The notes beneath the pieces are model-generated. The model had not been told where the DNA came from and did no database searches. It was given only the letters and a program-made list of their open reading frames with translations. Shown piece after piece: positions 10,140 to 21,305 of a DNA stretch of 60,076 nt; positions within the stretch are counted from its first letter, which is position 1, and the number at the start of each line of letters is the position of its first letter. A program made the position numbers and the translations under genes. Origin of the DNA: Gnetum montanum (taxonomy: Eukaryota > Streptophyta > Gnetopsida > Gnetales > Gnetaceae); NCBI GenBank assembly GCA_015680685.1, contig MNCI01005975.1:35475-95550 (forward strand), given 5' to 3'.

Positions 10140-12797
10140 TCTTTAATGATTACAAATTGTTCCAAAGAGAGGAGCATAAGGAAGACCTTCATAGGGTGTA
10201 AGTAAATGACCAAGAAGCCAAATTAGAGGCCAAAGAAGAGAGCAAGAACCCGAATACGAGGAGTAGAAAGCCCAATCATTTAGCATTCATCAAGAAACTC
10301 CTACTACAAGACAATCAATCCAAGGAGAGGTAGAGAAGCCATAATTCTAAGGACAATGCCTCACGTTGTCACAAGACTATCTCCAAGCTATTTAGGAGAT
10401 CCATCTCGACCACAATCATTATGAAAATGAACTTTGGCCTATTCATGAAATTTTTTCTTAAAACGATAAGGACAAAACTCCAAGTGTTACCACTATGGCT
10501 TACACTTTCACATAATGGTGAATGATACCTTGGGAAAACCCATTAGTTTTTGCATAACAAAGAAGAGGGTACCACTATTAACATCAAAGGAATCTCAGTC
10601 TCATTCAATTGAAGTGCTCAAAATACCTAATGAAGGGACAAGGGTAGCACATTTGTCCACCTGATTAGATCCTAAAACTAGAAAACTATGATTGAAATGA
10701 GGATATGGTAAAGAAGATAAGGGCTATAATGATCTAACTTGGAAAAAATAATTTACTTCAAAATTGACACCTATCACCTATTCCCAACAAAATAACTCAA
10801 TTGACTATCCACTTATGCAGCTAGAGGAAGTGCGATCCTAATGGGAAAATACAATTCCAACCTCACACAACATTATTTTATGAGAATTTAGAGGTAGTTT
10901 GAAAAAAGGAAGGTAGGAAAGCCAACACTTCCTTTTCCTTGTCTTATCATAAAGTTGTGTAAGCAAGCCAGAATCCTAGGATACACCAATGATGTTCTTA
11001 GGAGAGCCCAAAATGTTTCATATGCAAAATTTCTTAAACCAGCACCACCTAGAAAAGATCATGATGAAGAGCAAAAACAAGAATAGCAACTTCCACTACC
11101 ACCGCCACAAGATTATAGACTGTCAACGAGTCATCTATAGTAGATTGCAAAAACCATCAGCTCGAAAACAAGGGAGGAGGCCAACCTTTATAAAGTTATT
11201 GATAGTGGCATCTAGCCCATAGTTTCAATGGACCCAACAAGTGGAAAAATCTCACTATATTCAGGAGGAGAGGTCCAATGGTCACAACAAATCTTTGGAA
11301 ATGGTGCATTATTTCAAGTGGTGCTTGAGACTACAGAGGGAGCCACAGTAGTGATAATGCAACACTAAGATGCACTAGGAGTAGCAAAAGTGATAACTAA
11401 TCACATCAAAGAGTCCTTTAATGTATCTATTATGCCACCAAAAAATCCAACTAGAGCTAGAGATGCTCAAATGTTAGTAGGAACCTCAATGACTCCTACC
11501 GACCATGAAGATGTGCTTGATTGACTACTATAGACTAGACAAGTAATGACAACACTTTTTGACATCCCAAGTGATGTCACTATAGTATAGTTTGAGCTTA
11601 TTACTATCAAAGGAAAATTGGTAATGGCAAAAACTAGGGCAAAGCATGTAGAAGTAGAAATTCATCAACTTCAAGAAGATCGTGTAGCCTTAAAATCTAA
11701 ACATAAAGATCCTACAAAATTCATTACACCTGACTAGATAGAACAATTTATGATAGAGTAGGTGAACTACCTAATTAAGCAAAATAAACAAATGGCTACT
11801 ACATCTTTTTGCCCTTAGTAGCAGAAGCATAAACATATTCGCATCCTAAGGCACTTATTGTAGTACAAGAGGAAAATAAAGAACTTGTTACTGATAATAT
11901 GAGGTTGACCATTATGGAAAAGTAGTAAAACATCTTGGAGGAGAGCATCCACCAGTTAAGGGAACAATTGATGAGGATCAACTAAAACATGAGCCACCTC
12001 ACACGAGAAAATCAAATCCTCTCAATGAAAGAGATACGCAGCATCTGTGAAAAGTTAGCCATTGAAATAAGAGTGTGGCAAAATATAGTAAAGAAACATG
12101 AAAGAATCAAGGAACACTTTCGTGATTAGGTGGGCATGTACAAGTAGATCAATGAAAAAGAAATTCGGATGGCAAAGACTACAATCAACTCTATTTTAGT
12201 ACAAAATCCTAACTAGCAATACATCTTGGAAAGTTATGCCCTTGTCCACCAAGTAGAAGTTAAAAACAAAAACTTGTTGATCGAGGACCTGAAAGACTAC
12301 ATGGGGTTAGCTAACCTTTGTTACGCTAACTTGGCCATGTTGATAGTAGGTAGATCCAAAAATGAATTAGAATAGTAAGTAGTAGTCACATATGCCCTAT
12401 ATGAAAACGATTTTATGGATCATAAAGAAACTCCAAGTCGAAAACTCTAAACTAGAAGAAATGAAGTTTGGCTACTAAGGGCAAAAAGATGTAGCAGCAA
12501 ACCTGGCTAGAAGGTTATCTGATTATCATGAATTTATGTGAGAAGAAAAAATCATTTGAATAGGAGAGGAGGGAATTTGCAGTCTAGTATGTTAAGGTTA
12601 ATCAAATGTTTCCATAGCTACCATGACCATGGGATGTACCTACTCTATCACACATTGCAGAACAAGCATGGATAGTACATGATTCAAGAACAGAGGAGGA
12701 AAAGCTTCAGGAATTTCTAAGTCAACACAAGTTACAAAATCCTGGCAATAAGGGGAAGCAACCAATGGAAGAGCCACTTCCACTAGGAACTACATAA
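10140..12797 (+). pseudogene. ORF-X of element B: env-position coiled-coil protein
   Basis: This long decayed frame of about 880 codons lies between integrase and the 3' PPT, where Athila elements carry an env-like gene. The N-terminal part has MNFGLFMKFF, YLGKTH and INIKGISVSFN. A middle block with FKIDTYHLFPTK, LSTYAARGSAIL, TLPFPCLIIKLC and YTNDVLRRAQNVS follows; this pattern recalls the 'putative plant transposon protein' family, by memory only. Then come a Pro/Gln patch (PLPPPQDY), a charged heptad-like region (about 11600-12450), YMGLANLCYANLAML, and a conserved C-terminal block at 12575-12725 (VKVNQMFP, PWDVPTLSHIAEQAW, EEEKLQEFL). All blocks align with F. No signal peptide or membrane segment is visible. 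Stops are mostly TAG; the terminal stop is at 12795. Confidence 0.65.
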
Positions 12798-12990
12798 ACT
12801 ACATCAAGCTTCACCAATTTTTATTTTGTCAAAATTATCATGTCATGTCCTATGTAATTTTTTTTGTAAAACACTACTATGACATTGAAAGAACCATGTA
12901 TATAGTAACGAATGTCATGTAAATCTACCTCCCAATTTTGTAGGGCACTCTATCCTCATGTTTTTTAACTTGAGGATGAGTTTTCAATCA

Positions 12991-13002
12991 GTTGTGGGGG
13001 TA
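12991..13002 (+). promoter_or_regulatory. Polypurine tract of element B
   Basis: GTTGTGGGGGTA lies immediately before the LTR start TGATAAATCA. This is the plus-strand primer position and defines 13003 as the LTR start. A conserved lead GAGGATGAGTTTTCA precedes it, as in C, E and F. Confidence 0.8.
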
Positions 13003-13879
13003 TGATAAATCACATTTTGTCACAACAGTGATATTGGACATTCGATATTGGAGTTGTGATATTGGATCCTCGATATCTAAGCACAAACTTTGATGTCAAC
13101 TATCTATTACCATGGACACATGTAGGCCTATACATATGACACTTAGGCGTACTATCCAAACAAGTTTTCATTCCAACCGTAGCTAGACTCTTGTAGTTTA
13201 TTTTTGTAGTTTTAGCAATAGAGTGAAAGCTTGCAATGTGTTGTTGATTAGTTGTCTAGATTCTTTATTCGAGTGAAGTGTACTTGGGCACAGTTCTTGA
13301 TGGAAATAAAGATCAAGATTGCTTTCCATCATTGCAGCATCCACTTAGCTTTATTGTTTTACTTAGCATAATTCTTACTATTTTCCTAGTTTAATCAAAT
13401 ACATTCCTAAGTACTTTACATTCCTTGTTTATAGTAAAGTAGAATGAGTATGATTGGTTTCAAGTGTTAAGTGTACATGTTTGATACCCTAGTAGTGGTT
13501 TCACTTGATTCACTTAGAAATGAACTCACTTAGTAATCCTAGTAATGGTTACATGAGCCCAAGTTGTGTATGGTAAGCCAGGAACAAATGCTCATTGCTC
13601 TAGGCTAGAGTAGATTATTTTACTATTTTCCTTAGATTTAGAATCATTTCCATAATTTACCATCATAGCTAGTAGTTATGGCCAACACAACATCAACATA
13701 TCATACACCTCACTGAGAGCTAAACCATACAAATAGATTATACTAGCAACATGTGGGAAGACAATGATCCTAACCAATTACTAGCATAATCACATTGCCT
13801 TCTCCATGGAATTTGACTGGGCTATGCATAAACACTTGTATCTCATATGGTGGGTGTTGGACAACTCCACTACTCATCA
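13003..13879 (+). repeat. 3' LTR of element B (877 bp)
   Basis: The LTR runs from TGATAAATCA to CTACTCATCA. U3 has three GATATTGGA words plus TCGATATC between 13030 and 13090; the TATA-like box (CCTATACATATG, about 13130) is weak. AATAAA of R is in GGAAATAAAGATC near 13303. The sequence after the end (TATAT) is not a primer site. Confidence 0.85.
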
Positions 13880-14232
13880 TATATAATTTATAAATGTCAT
13901 GCAAGGAAGTCAAGTCATGGTTATGTCATTGTTGGATTTGTGTATTTCAGTAGCCAAATCATGGGCCATGGTTAAGTGCCATGAGGAACCCAAGTAGGTT
14001 TTCATTATTTGAGGGGGAATTCATGAAATTCATTTCCTTGTTTTCACAAGCTTGGCCTTATTGGCAAGTTGTAGAACCATGCATATTTTGTATAGTGCTC
14101 ATGAAAATGATTATTTTGCAAATTGCAGGATATAGAGCACTGGTTAAAGTTGGGAACTCCAAATGATTTCCATCTTTATGGTAATAATGTTTTTTTACAT
14201 TTTTTAATCCAATAAAAAATTATAATGAAAAT
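13880..14232. other. Unassigned AT-rich DNA
   Basis: This is the flank of element B. A 61-codon frame at 13981-14166 shows no family motif and is probably chance. No repeat or RNA gene was recognised. Confidence 0.3.
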
Positions 14233-14416
14233 AAACTAGCAAAAAATGATAAAATAACGAAAATAGGTTTCTACATCATTACCTTAGAGACCCTAGCCTA
14301 CAATAAGGCACTTTTACATTAAACTAGCAAAAAATGATAAAATGCTAAAATAACCAAAATAGGATTCTACATCATTACCTTACAGACCACAATGTATAGT
14401 AAGGCACTTTTACATT
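14233..14416. repeat. 88-bp tandem duplication
   Basis: Two adjacent copies start with AAACTAGCAAAAAATGATAA at 14233 and 14321 and end with AAGGCACTTTTACATTA. A partial third piece (CCATAAGGCACTTATACATA) is near 14460. The copies differ at a few sites, so the event is not recent. Confidence 0.8.
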
Positions 14417-15039
14417 ACTCTTTCAACCAAATTTATGCATGGTTGGGTCTATGTTAGCATTCCATAAGGCACTTATACATAGTCTTTAAACAAATTTATG
14501 TAGCATTATTTTTGTGTGTGACATGGAGTAGGATAAAATTTACAAGATTTGTAACCTAAAATTACAAGATTACTAGACTCCCACATGATGGAATGATAGG
14601 AGTTAGAAACTTCTCTAAACTTACTTGAATACTATACCATCAACAGTAGAAAACATAGATCTAAATTAAATCTCAGCTCAAAATGAAAGAGAAATCTCTA
14701 CTATTAAAATTCATGATTTAATATTTTATTATATGTTTAAATTTAAAAATAATAATAAAACATTATAAAATTTTGCATTGGCTATATGTCTTGGAGCTAT
14801 ATATGGTGATCTAGTTTTAATTGTAACCCTTCCTCCCTAAACCATGAGCAGCACATGCAGGAAAAGATGTCTATCTAGACATTAATTGTTGTAGGAAGTT
14901 TATTCAAAATCTTTTAAGTTTGGTAGAATGATTATATACCTATTTGACCTTAGTTGGCTATAATTATAGTTACAGGTCACCTCCACCACATCCTCTATAG
15001 CCTTACTCTTTTAGATTTTATAGAAATTTTTTAAAATCC

Positions 15040-15137
15040 ATGATACAATGCTACTCACTTCAAATCTATGACTTAGGGTTTATAGGCAAAAAATTTTACC
15101 ACTAAGTTTAACATCTCATTGTGTTTAATGATGTAAC
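15040..15137 (-). mobile_element. tRNA-derived SINE-like copy
   Basis: Read on the minus strand: AATGAGATGTTAAACTTAG, then TGGTAAAA (A-box-like), and about 35 bases later TCATAGATTTGAAGT in the B-box position. The head AATGAGATGTTA is shared with the copies near 59240 and 59550. No tRNA clover leaf or acceptor stem is present. Confidence 0.45.
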
Positions 15138-15294
15138 ATTGAGAAAATATTCTACCATAACTCCTGTGTCAAGATGCCTATGCCTATGTTAAAAGAAAGA
15201 CTATTAAAAGATCTCCTCTATTGTGATTTGTGGAATGAGTTCACCATTGCCCAATGAGGCCATTAAAATTAGTGAAATATAAATTTAATAAAAG

Positions 15295-15365
15295 TTAATT
15301 TAACATCTAGGTGTTAATTTAGTAGTAAAGTCTCCTTTAGGTTTGATTCTAACATATATAATTTG
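15295..15365 (+). mobile_element. tRNA-derived SINE-like fragment
   Basis: GTTAATTTAGTAGTAAAGTC resembles the A box and AGGTTTGATTCT the B box, with the spacing seen in the other copies. It is degenerate and short. Confidence 0.4.
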
Positions 15366-15606
15366 TAAGAAGCACACATTATGCAACTAAAAGTGTTGGG
15401 TTCAATGCTCAAGACTTAATGTGATGGTAATTGTTCTAAAGATAAAGAATTGACCACACCATTGAATCTTTTTTAAAACACTTTTCCCAAGCATAAGATT
15501 AGTAGAATGGAGAACCGAGTAGAACCTTACATGTTGTAGCAAAAATGATTATTTTAGCTATGAAAAATTTTCACCGACCATAGCATTAGTCGAATTTACG
15601 TGGTAC

Positions 15607-15676
15607 CCTTGTAGCCTTCATGCCTACTGAACATAAGTATTCCTTGTAGCCTTCATGCCTACTGAACATAAGTATT
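15607..15676. repeat. 35-bp tandem duplication
   Basis: Two identical adjacent units begin CCTTGTAGCCTTCATGCCTA and end AACATAAGTATT. The surrounding 15560-15800 carries three looser copies of GAAAAATTTTCAC...CATAG, so the area is an old, partly decayed repeat patch. Confidence 0.8.
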
Positions 15677-16079
15677 TTGAAAAGATATGAAAAATTTTCA
15701 CTTAACATAGCATTACCAGCAACCTTCATGCGTAGTTGCATGCTGAAATTAATTATTTCGGATAGACAAAATATTTTCACCGAGCATAGAGGTGACAAGG
15801 GGTCAATGAAGTGGAACCTGCAAGCTGTACTAAAAATAATTATTTTTTAGAATATTATACCATCCTACATGCAGCAACCGTTTAAATGTTGTTTGACGAT
15901 TTCCATTTCAGCAAACACTTCTTTTAACAAAACAAGGAACAAAACGAATGTTTTCAATTTTTTTTAATCTCATAGAAATGACAAAGGGGAATATTATGCA
16001 TTCATATTCAATTTTTGAATCATCATGCATGGACTTGCATATATTTTTCTAATTAATAATGAGGAATTATTTTAGCTTG

Positions 16080-16165
16080 GTGATAGTCTTAACTTAGTAA
16101 CTTTAGGTTATAAGTTGGATTCTATTAGTATCATAAGTTCAATTCTACTTAATAACAAAGAATTA
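16080..16165 (+). mobile_element. tRNA-derived SINE-like fragment
   Basis: GTCTTAACTTAGTAACTTTA followed by AGTTGGATTCT and AGTTCAATTCT resembles the A-box and B-box layout of the family. It is weak and the boundaries are uncertain. Confidence 0.35.
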
Positions 16166-16574
16166 TAATCTACCATATATTAAAAGGATTTATTTTATGG
16201 TTCCTTGGTCTTCAAATCCCTTATGTTTTGTTCCCCTATTCTTCAATCCCTTTCCTATGTATGACAATTCTCAATCCTCTACCAATCATCAATTTCCATA
16301 TTTTCTTGGATCATTTTTTTGGTTAACTTGCCTATTTGTCTTAGTACCTCCTAAAATTCAGTTAATATCCTACTTCCTCTTCCAACATCCCATTTGCCTT
16401 AGCCACATCCTCCATCACCTCCTCTACACCCAACCAACACCCTCATAAAGGGCCTTCATCACAACACTATTATCATTGCCTAGCTTATACTTGACCTATG
16501 TTATTGTGTTTCATGACATGACATTGAGAAATTATCTCATAATAACTTAGGTATAGATATTGTAAAATTTTCAG

Positions 16575-16700
16575 CAAAAACTTCAATATTCATTTGTGAA
16601 GATTTTAATGCAAGGATAGGTTCACAACAAACAAAAATTATTTGATGATAACATAAAATTGGGACTTTAGATACAAGCACAAGACATTTTGCAAATTGTG
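16575..16700 (+). pseudogene. LINE endonuclease fragment
   Basis: The short frame FICEDFNARIGSQQ at 16589-16630 matches the highly conserved GDFNARIG motif of LINE apurinic-type endonucleases; the first Gly is Glu here. The frame breaks within 20 codons. The flanking 16505-16560 repeats a sequence at 15130-15180 (CATTGAGAAA...ATAACT). The call rests on one motif. Confidence 0.45.
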
Positions 16701-18490
16701 CTATTAATTAGATGTGGGTCTATAACCATTATTAGAAACATAACTAAAGTAGAGAAATATAACAATAAAATTTCTTAATATTACATACATAATTAAATCA
16801 AATTTATATAGAAAAAAAATAGATATTTTTGTAGCCACAAAAATTTAGGTGTTGAAAAATTTGACTAGTTTCATCATAAAATAGTATACAAAATAACAAT
16901 TCTAATGACACTTGTTTCATCTTAATTGGACATCTAGAAATAAAGATATTCATGTTGAAGTTTACCAAATTAGTTAATAAAATTAAATTATTAATTAATA
17001 AAATATTAATATATGATAAAAGAATATTGATATTTCTCGAATACATAGTACACACTAAAATGGGAAATTATCCTTGCAATGTCACCATCCAAATGGTACA
17101 TACAACAATTTCATATCGATCATACTTTATTATTTATCCACAAAAATAGGTACATGTCTCAAGTATTCAAAAAGTGTACAAGGTTTCTATTTTACAAAAA
17201 TTACAAAACATACAAAAATTATGTTTCAAGTTTAAAGAATCCATCTTGTGTAGAATTGATCCACCTTTCATCTCATGTCCCTCTTCTGATGTTTTCATAG
17301 CTACTGTAAGCTTTCTACATCAAAATGAAGGAAGAGTTACGATCCGTCAAATATGAAAGGTTATTTTATTTCCCTTTTCATGAAGCATAAAGGTTCTAGG
17401 CCAACATTCTCAAGATATGAGCTAGGTAAAAGTTTTTAATTAAATATTCAAAAATGTTTCAAAGTTCAAAAATGCCACAAATTTTCCAAAAATCCAAAGA
17501 ATGTATATTTTATCCAAGCAAGTACAAAGGTTACCTCTTGGTTACTGATAGGTATTGAAATAACCTCACTACTATAATCAAATAATTTTCATGACCCCAA
17601 ATGACCCACTCATGCTTAGGTCTTGACAATAGTTGACTACTAACATACTCAATAGTTAAGACACACATATCATCAAAAGGATAAGTTTTGACTATGTCTC
17701 ACTGTACACCGCTATGCTCCACTTCTTAGTGTCATGCTCTCAACTAGTTTCCTAGCCTCACATGAACTTACGAATCAAAATCCAAGGTATAAAATCCATC
17801 CAAAACCTTGTTTTCATGAGATGGATCCCACTAAGAAACACTCCATTACTACATGCAAATGAGGGCATCTAGAAGATTCACAACTACCACCACCAACTAC
17901 GCAAAATTGGTCCCATGAATATTATTATTTTATTTTAAAAATATAAAATATTTTTAAAATGACCAAAAATCTATAAATGCTCAAATTTTACAAAATTCTT
18001 ACAAAATCACGTTTATATCAAGAGTTGATCTAAAATAATCATAAATTATCTAATAAGCAACTTGGACAAAGTTTCCACGTAATCCAAAAATTTACCTAAA
18101 AGATAGAAAATGGTCTAGATATCAATTTCTATATAAAAACAATCCCAAAATAATGAAAATTCAGAAAATGCTTAGCATAATGATTAAAATTTTGGAAAAA
18201 TAATGAGAAACTAGAAACCACAAAGAATGTGTACAAATCCACAACAAAATAGGAGAGTGACATAAAAAGGAAAGTAAAATAAGCTTTTTTACAAAATTCA
18301 CAAAAAAATAGGATAGCTACATTAAAAAAAGTAAAATAAACTTTATTACTTATGTTGGTAGGGCTTTGAAAATTTTCTTATGTTCTTTCTTTACCACCAA
18401 GATGCCTAAAATTAGCTTTTACTTCATTTTAAACTAGTGCACAAAAAACCTCCTTTACAATCTGAATGAGATGTATCAAAGGCCACAATC
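16701..18490. other. Unassigned AT-rich DNA
   Basis: No retroelement domain, RNA gene or clear repeat was found. Short open frames at 16804-17055, 16952-17149 and 17079-17356 overlap each other on both strands, have low-complexity Ile/Leu/Lys/Asn composition and no motif; I treat them as chance. Confidence 0.3.
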
Positions 18491-18494
18491 AATT

Positions 18495-18517
18495 TATGAA
18501 ATGAAATGAAATGAAAC
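18495..18517. repeat. ATGAA pentamer microsatellite
   Basis: Four ATGAA-type units (TGAAATGAAATGAAATGAAA) lie just beyond the 3' end of the minus-strand LINE remnant. Read on the minus strand it follows AATAAAG, so it may be the tandem tail of that LINE. Confidence 0.6.
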
Positions 18518-18639
18518 TTTATTACGTCCAAAGACCCATAAGATCTATTGGAAAAATATAACATTTTCATAAAACATAAAGAGAGACTCTACAAATTGAC
18601 CAAGAACCAATAGGAGAATCAAAAAAAAATCATACAAGC

Positions 18640-19440
18640 TTTTTATTGTAACATTATAATGCTATCTCAAATGGGTAGTCATAGCACAAGTAAGAAACAC
18701 ATGTGACTCATCTTCAAGGACTCCTCATATGCACAACCTACAAATGCACTCTTCTCAGGGGAGTTAAATCCATCTTCCACTTTCAATTCAAAGATGATGA
18801 AAACTTAAGTGAAGCTTATTGATAGCATTCTGATACATAATGAAAATAGTAGCTAAGAGATAGTTAGCTTCTAAATCTAGTTTATTATATCTAATATGGT
18901 ATAAATAAAATTTCCTCTTTCCTTCCACATTAGTCTATAACTGTGTTAAAACCTATTCCTTGACTAGCTATCATAGGAATCAATTCATGGATTTCATCAA
19001 GTCTAGCTACACTCCATACATTTATTACTTCATCAAATTAAGGACCATTATCAAAACTCCAAGATCTACCAATAATTACATTAACACAATCAATTAGAAG
19101 TACATTATATTTTACAACATCATAAAAACTCCAAATTTGAATTTTAAAATACATTTCTTTCTCAATTCTTGAGAGAATTCTCTTGACAATTAATGTACCT
19201 TGTCAGATCTTGGATGAGGATTAGTTACCAAACCTCATCTATTAACTTTCCTAGATAAAATAACATTTTCTTGGTCTCCCCCATCAATCAAATTATTAAT
19301 CCATTTCCTACTAAGTAAACACCAAGCCCTAGTCCAAAATAACAATTTTCTAGTAAGATGATCTCCTCTATTCATATTATCCATGAATGCATAAGAATTT
19401 AATTCAAAATGTTTCTCAATCTTAGAAGCTTTAGGATTAC
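18640..19440 (-). pseudogene. LINE ORF2 C-terminal remnant (zinc-binding region)
   Basis: The minus strand at 18685-18755 gives ECICRLC...VLEDESHVFLTC, the Cys-Cys...His...Cys pattern of the zf-RVT region that follows LINE reverse transcriptase. Upstream are KLHLSFHHL-IESGRWI and NRGDHLTRKLLFWTRAW pieces in shifting frames. It is heavily decayed with many stops and no RT core. Confidence 0.55.
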
Positions 19441-19444
19441 CTCT

Positions 19445-20030
19445 TTGAAGAGTGTAGCTTGATGTCTCCTTTATTTGGATGATTTACACATCCTTGCCCT
19501 TGGCTGCCTTGAGAAGTTAACATTGTCATTGCTTAAGTCCCCATTCTCCACATTTGAAGCACTAAATCTTTGATGAGCTATTGCCTTGACCCTTGCCTAC
19601 CTTGCCTTAGTACTTCTTGGCTTTGCCCTTCTTCTTATCCTTCTTAGTCTTCTTGTCATGACTGACATCCTTATTTTCATATTTGGAGTTGAATCCCTTC
19701 TCTGATTTGGATTCATTTTTCTTTCACTTGGAGGCTTGTTTGCCTCTATTCCCAAATTCACTTAGTTTCTTTTCTACTTTAAGTACCAAATCATAACTCT
19801 CATTAAGAGTTTGTGGCTCATAGAATGAGAACTCCTACTAATACATCATTTTGAGACCTCCTAGAAAGATTGAAACCTATTCATACTTCTCCAAATTTAC
19901 TTTAGCTTGATGGAATAGTTCACAAAATTTTATGTTAAAATCCTTGACATCTTTGTCACCTTGCCTTAGGAATTTTGAAGTAATTTTAGTCAACGCAAGA
20001 ATTTGTTGGTTATCTTGACTTTGTAATGAG
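19445..20030 (-). pseudogene. gag of a second Ty3/gypsy lineage
   Basis: One frame on the minus strand reads VKDFNIKFCELFHQAK, VSIFLGGLKMMY, EFSFYEPQTLNESYDLVLK, VEKKLSEFGNRG, then a Lys-rich stretch and CFKCGEWGLKQ-QC. The last is a CCHC zinc knuckle with His changed to Leu and one Gln codon now TGA. The pattern is that of chromovirus-type Gag, unlike the Gag of A-F. At least five in-frame stops are TAG at likely Gln sites. It is not visible as an open frame because of those stops. Confidence 0.65.
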
Positions 20031-21305
20031 TATGTTTATAAAAGTTTTATTTTTGGAAATCTTAGGAATTTATCTACAATTTGGAAACAAGTAGTGCTAC
20101 AAAATTTATCTATAAGTTATGGATATATTATATTCTTTTCAACCTATAAAAAATTATCATAATTGTGAAAGTTTGATAGACAATAACTCAAAATTTGTTG
20201 ATTTTCTAATGACACAATTTTAATTGTCCCTTTCCACAAATATTAGGTTTCAAATAAATCTATAATTACATCAAATCATTGTGAGATGAGGATGCAATAA
20301 TCTAATCATTTTTCATCATTCATTCTTGTAAAATTTCAAGACTCAAAAAATATATCAAATCTTAGAGAAATTATCTCCAAACCTACAATAGATATTGAGA
20401 TGAAATTTTACTTAAATTTATCCACCTATTCTAACTTTCAAATAAATCTAAAATCACTAAAAATTATTACAAAATGACTAAGATATAATTGAAATAGTGA
20501 ATTCCCCAAATTCTAATTGTTCAACTTCTAAGATTGAGTAAATAGCAATGAATGATATTGATGAATTGATGATGAAATATCAAAATTATTACTAAAATTA
20601 CATTAATGACTTCTTGATACCAATTTTCAAGAGATTCCTTGGATATATATATGTGACAAGTGAGGCAAAGTTTACTAAAAATAACATAATAAAGACCTAA
20701 TGATAAAATAACCCTAAAATTTATATATGTGGATTAGGTCCAAAATACCATTATAACTTCCCATCAATCCAAAAAAAATTCTATTTTATTAAAATAAGCT
20801 TATATTATATAAAAATAATAAATTATTATCTTCTACTCTAAAAAACCAAAACATTTTAACTTCATGATTGTCTCTCATCTCTAAAGAGACTATTCAAATT
20901 TTCTTCTTAATCTATATTTCATTAGATTGCAATCTCTAATGGGTTGATCATTTTTCCTTTTATAAGCTTGTGACTCATTTTCCCATCAATTAGAAGTCAT
21001 CCCTTCTAATCTAGATTCAATAATAGGTACCCTTAACTAGTTTGGTACTTCTTCCAACTCAAAGTGCTTCTTAAGTACCTTCAACCAACTTGAGAAAGCA
21101 TTGGTAACATCTACACCATTGAAAGTCTTTAATTCTATGTATGGAAGCCTATCAACATTTCTAAACATTCAAGAAAATCTTTATTCATCATCATCATCAA
21201 GCTTGCTATGAGAAGAAGTTCATGTTGGCAATGGAGCTCTTGGAACTCTGATCTAAGGAAGTGGATTTTCTCCCATTGGAATTCTTGGCTAATAGGCTTC
21301 AACAC
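20031..21305. other. Possible leader of the second gypsy element, otherwise unassigned
   Basis: TTCTTGATACCA at 20611-20622 is close to the reverse complement of a tRNA-iMet primer site (family form GCTCTGATACCA) and lies upstream of the minus-strand gag, where a PBS would be. No LTR start with TG is evident next to it, so this is weak. The rest is AT-rich with no motif. Confidence 0.3.

Larger units (their letters stand above)
4488..13879 (+). mobile_element. Element B: 5'-truncated Athila-like retrotransposon with ORF-X
   Basis: This is a plus-strand element whose 5' LTR and gag were cut off by the insertion of element A. What remains, in order: protease, RT, RNase H, integrase, about 2.1 kb of noncoding DNA with an internal U3-like promoter, ORF-X, polypurine tract, and 3' LTR. 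No primer-site sequence follows 13879, so that LTR is the 3' end. Length in the window is 9.4 kb; a full element would be roughly 12-13 kb by comparison with element F. Confidence 0.85.

Noticed and set aside
10989-11222. 77-codon open frame as an independent gene
   Set aside because: It lies out of frame within ORF-X of element B; the conserved words (YTNDVLRRAQ and following) are in another frame.
16197-16448. 83-codon open frame as a gene
   Set aside because: Phe/Pro/Leu-rich composition, no homologous motif, no start context, and set in decayed repeat DNA.
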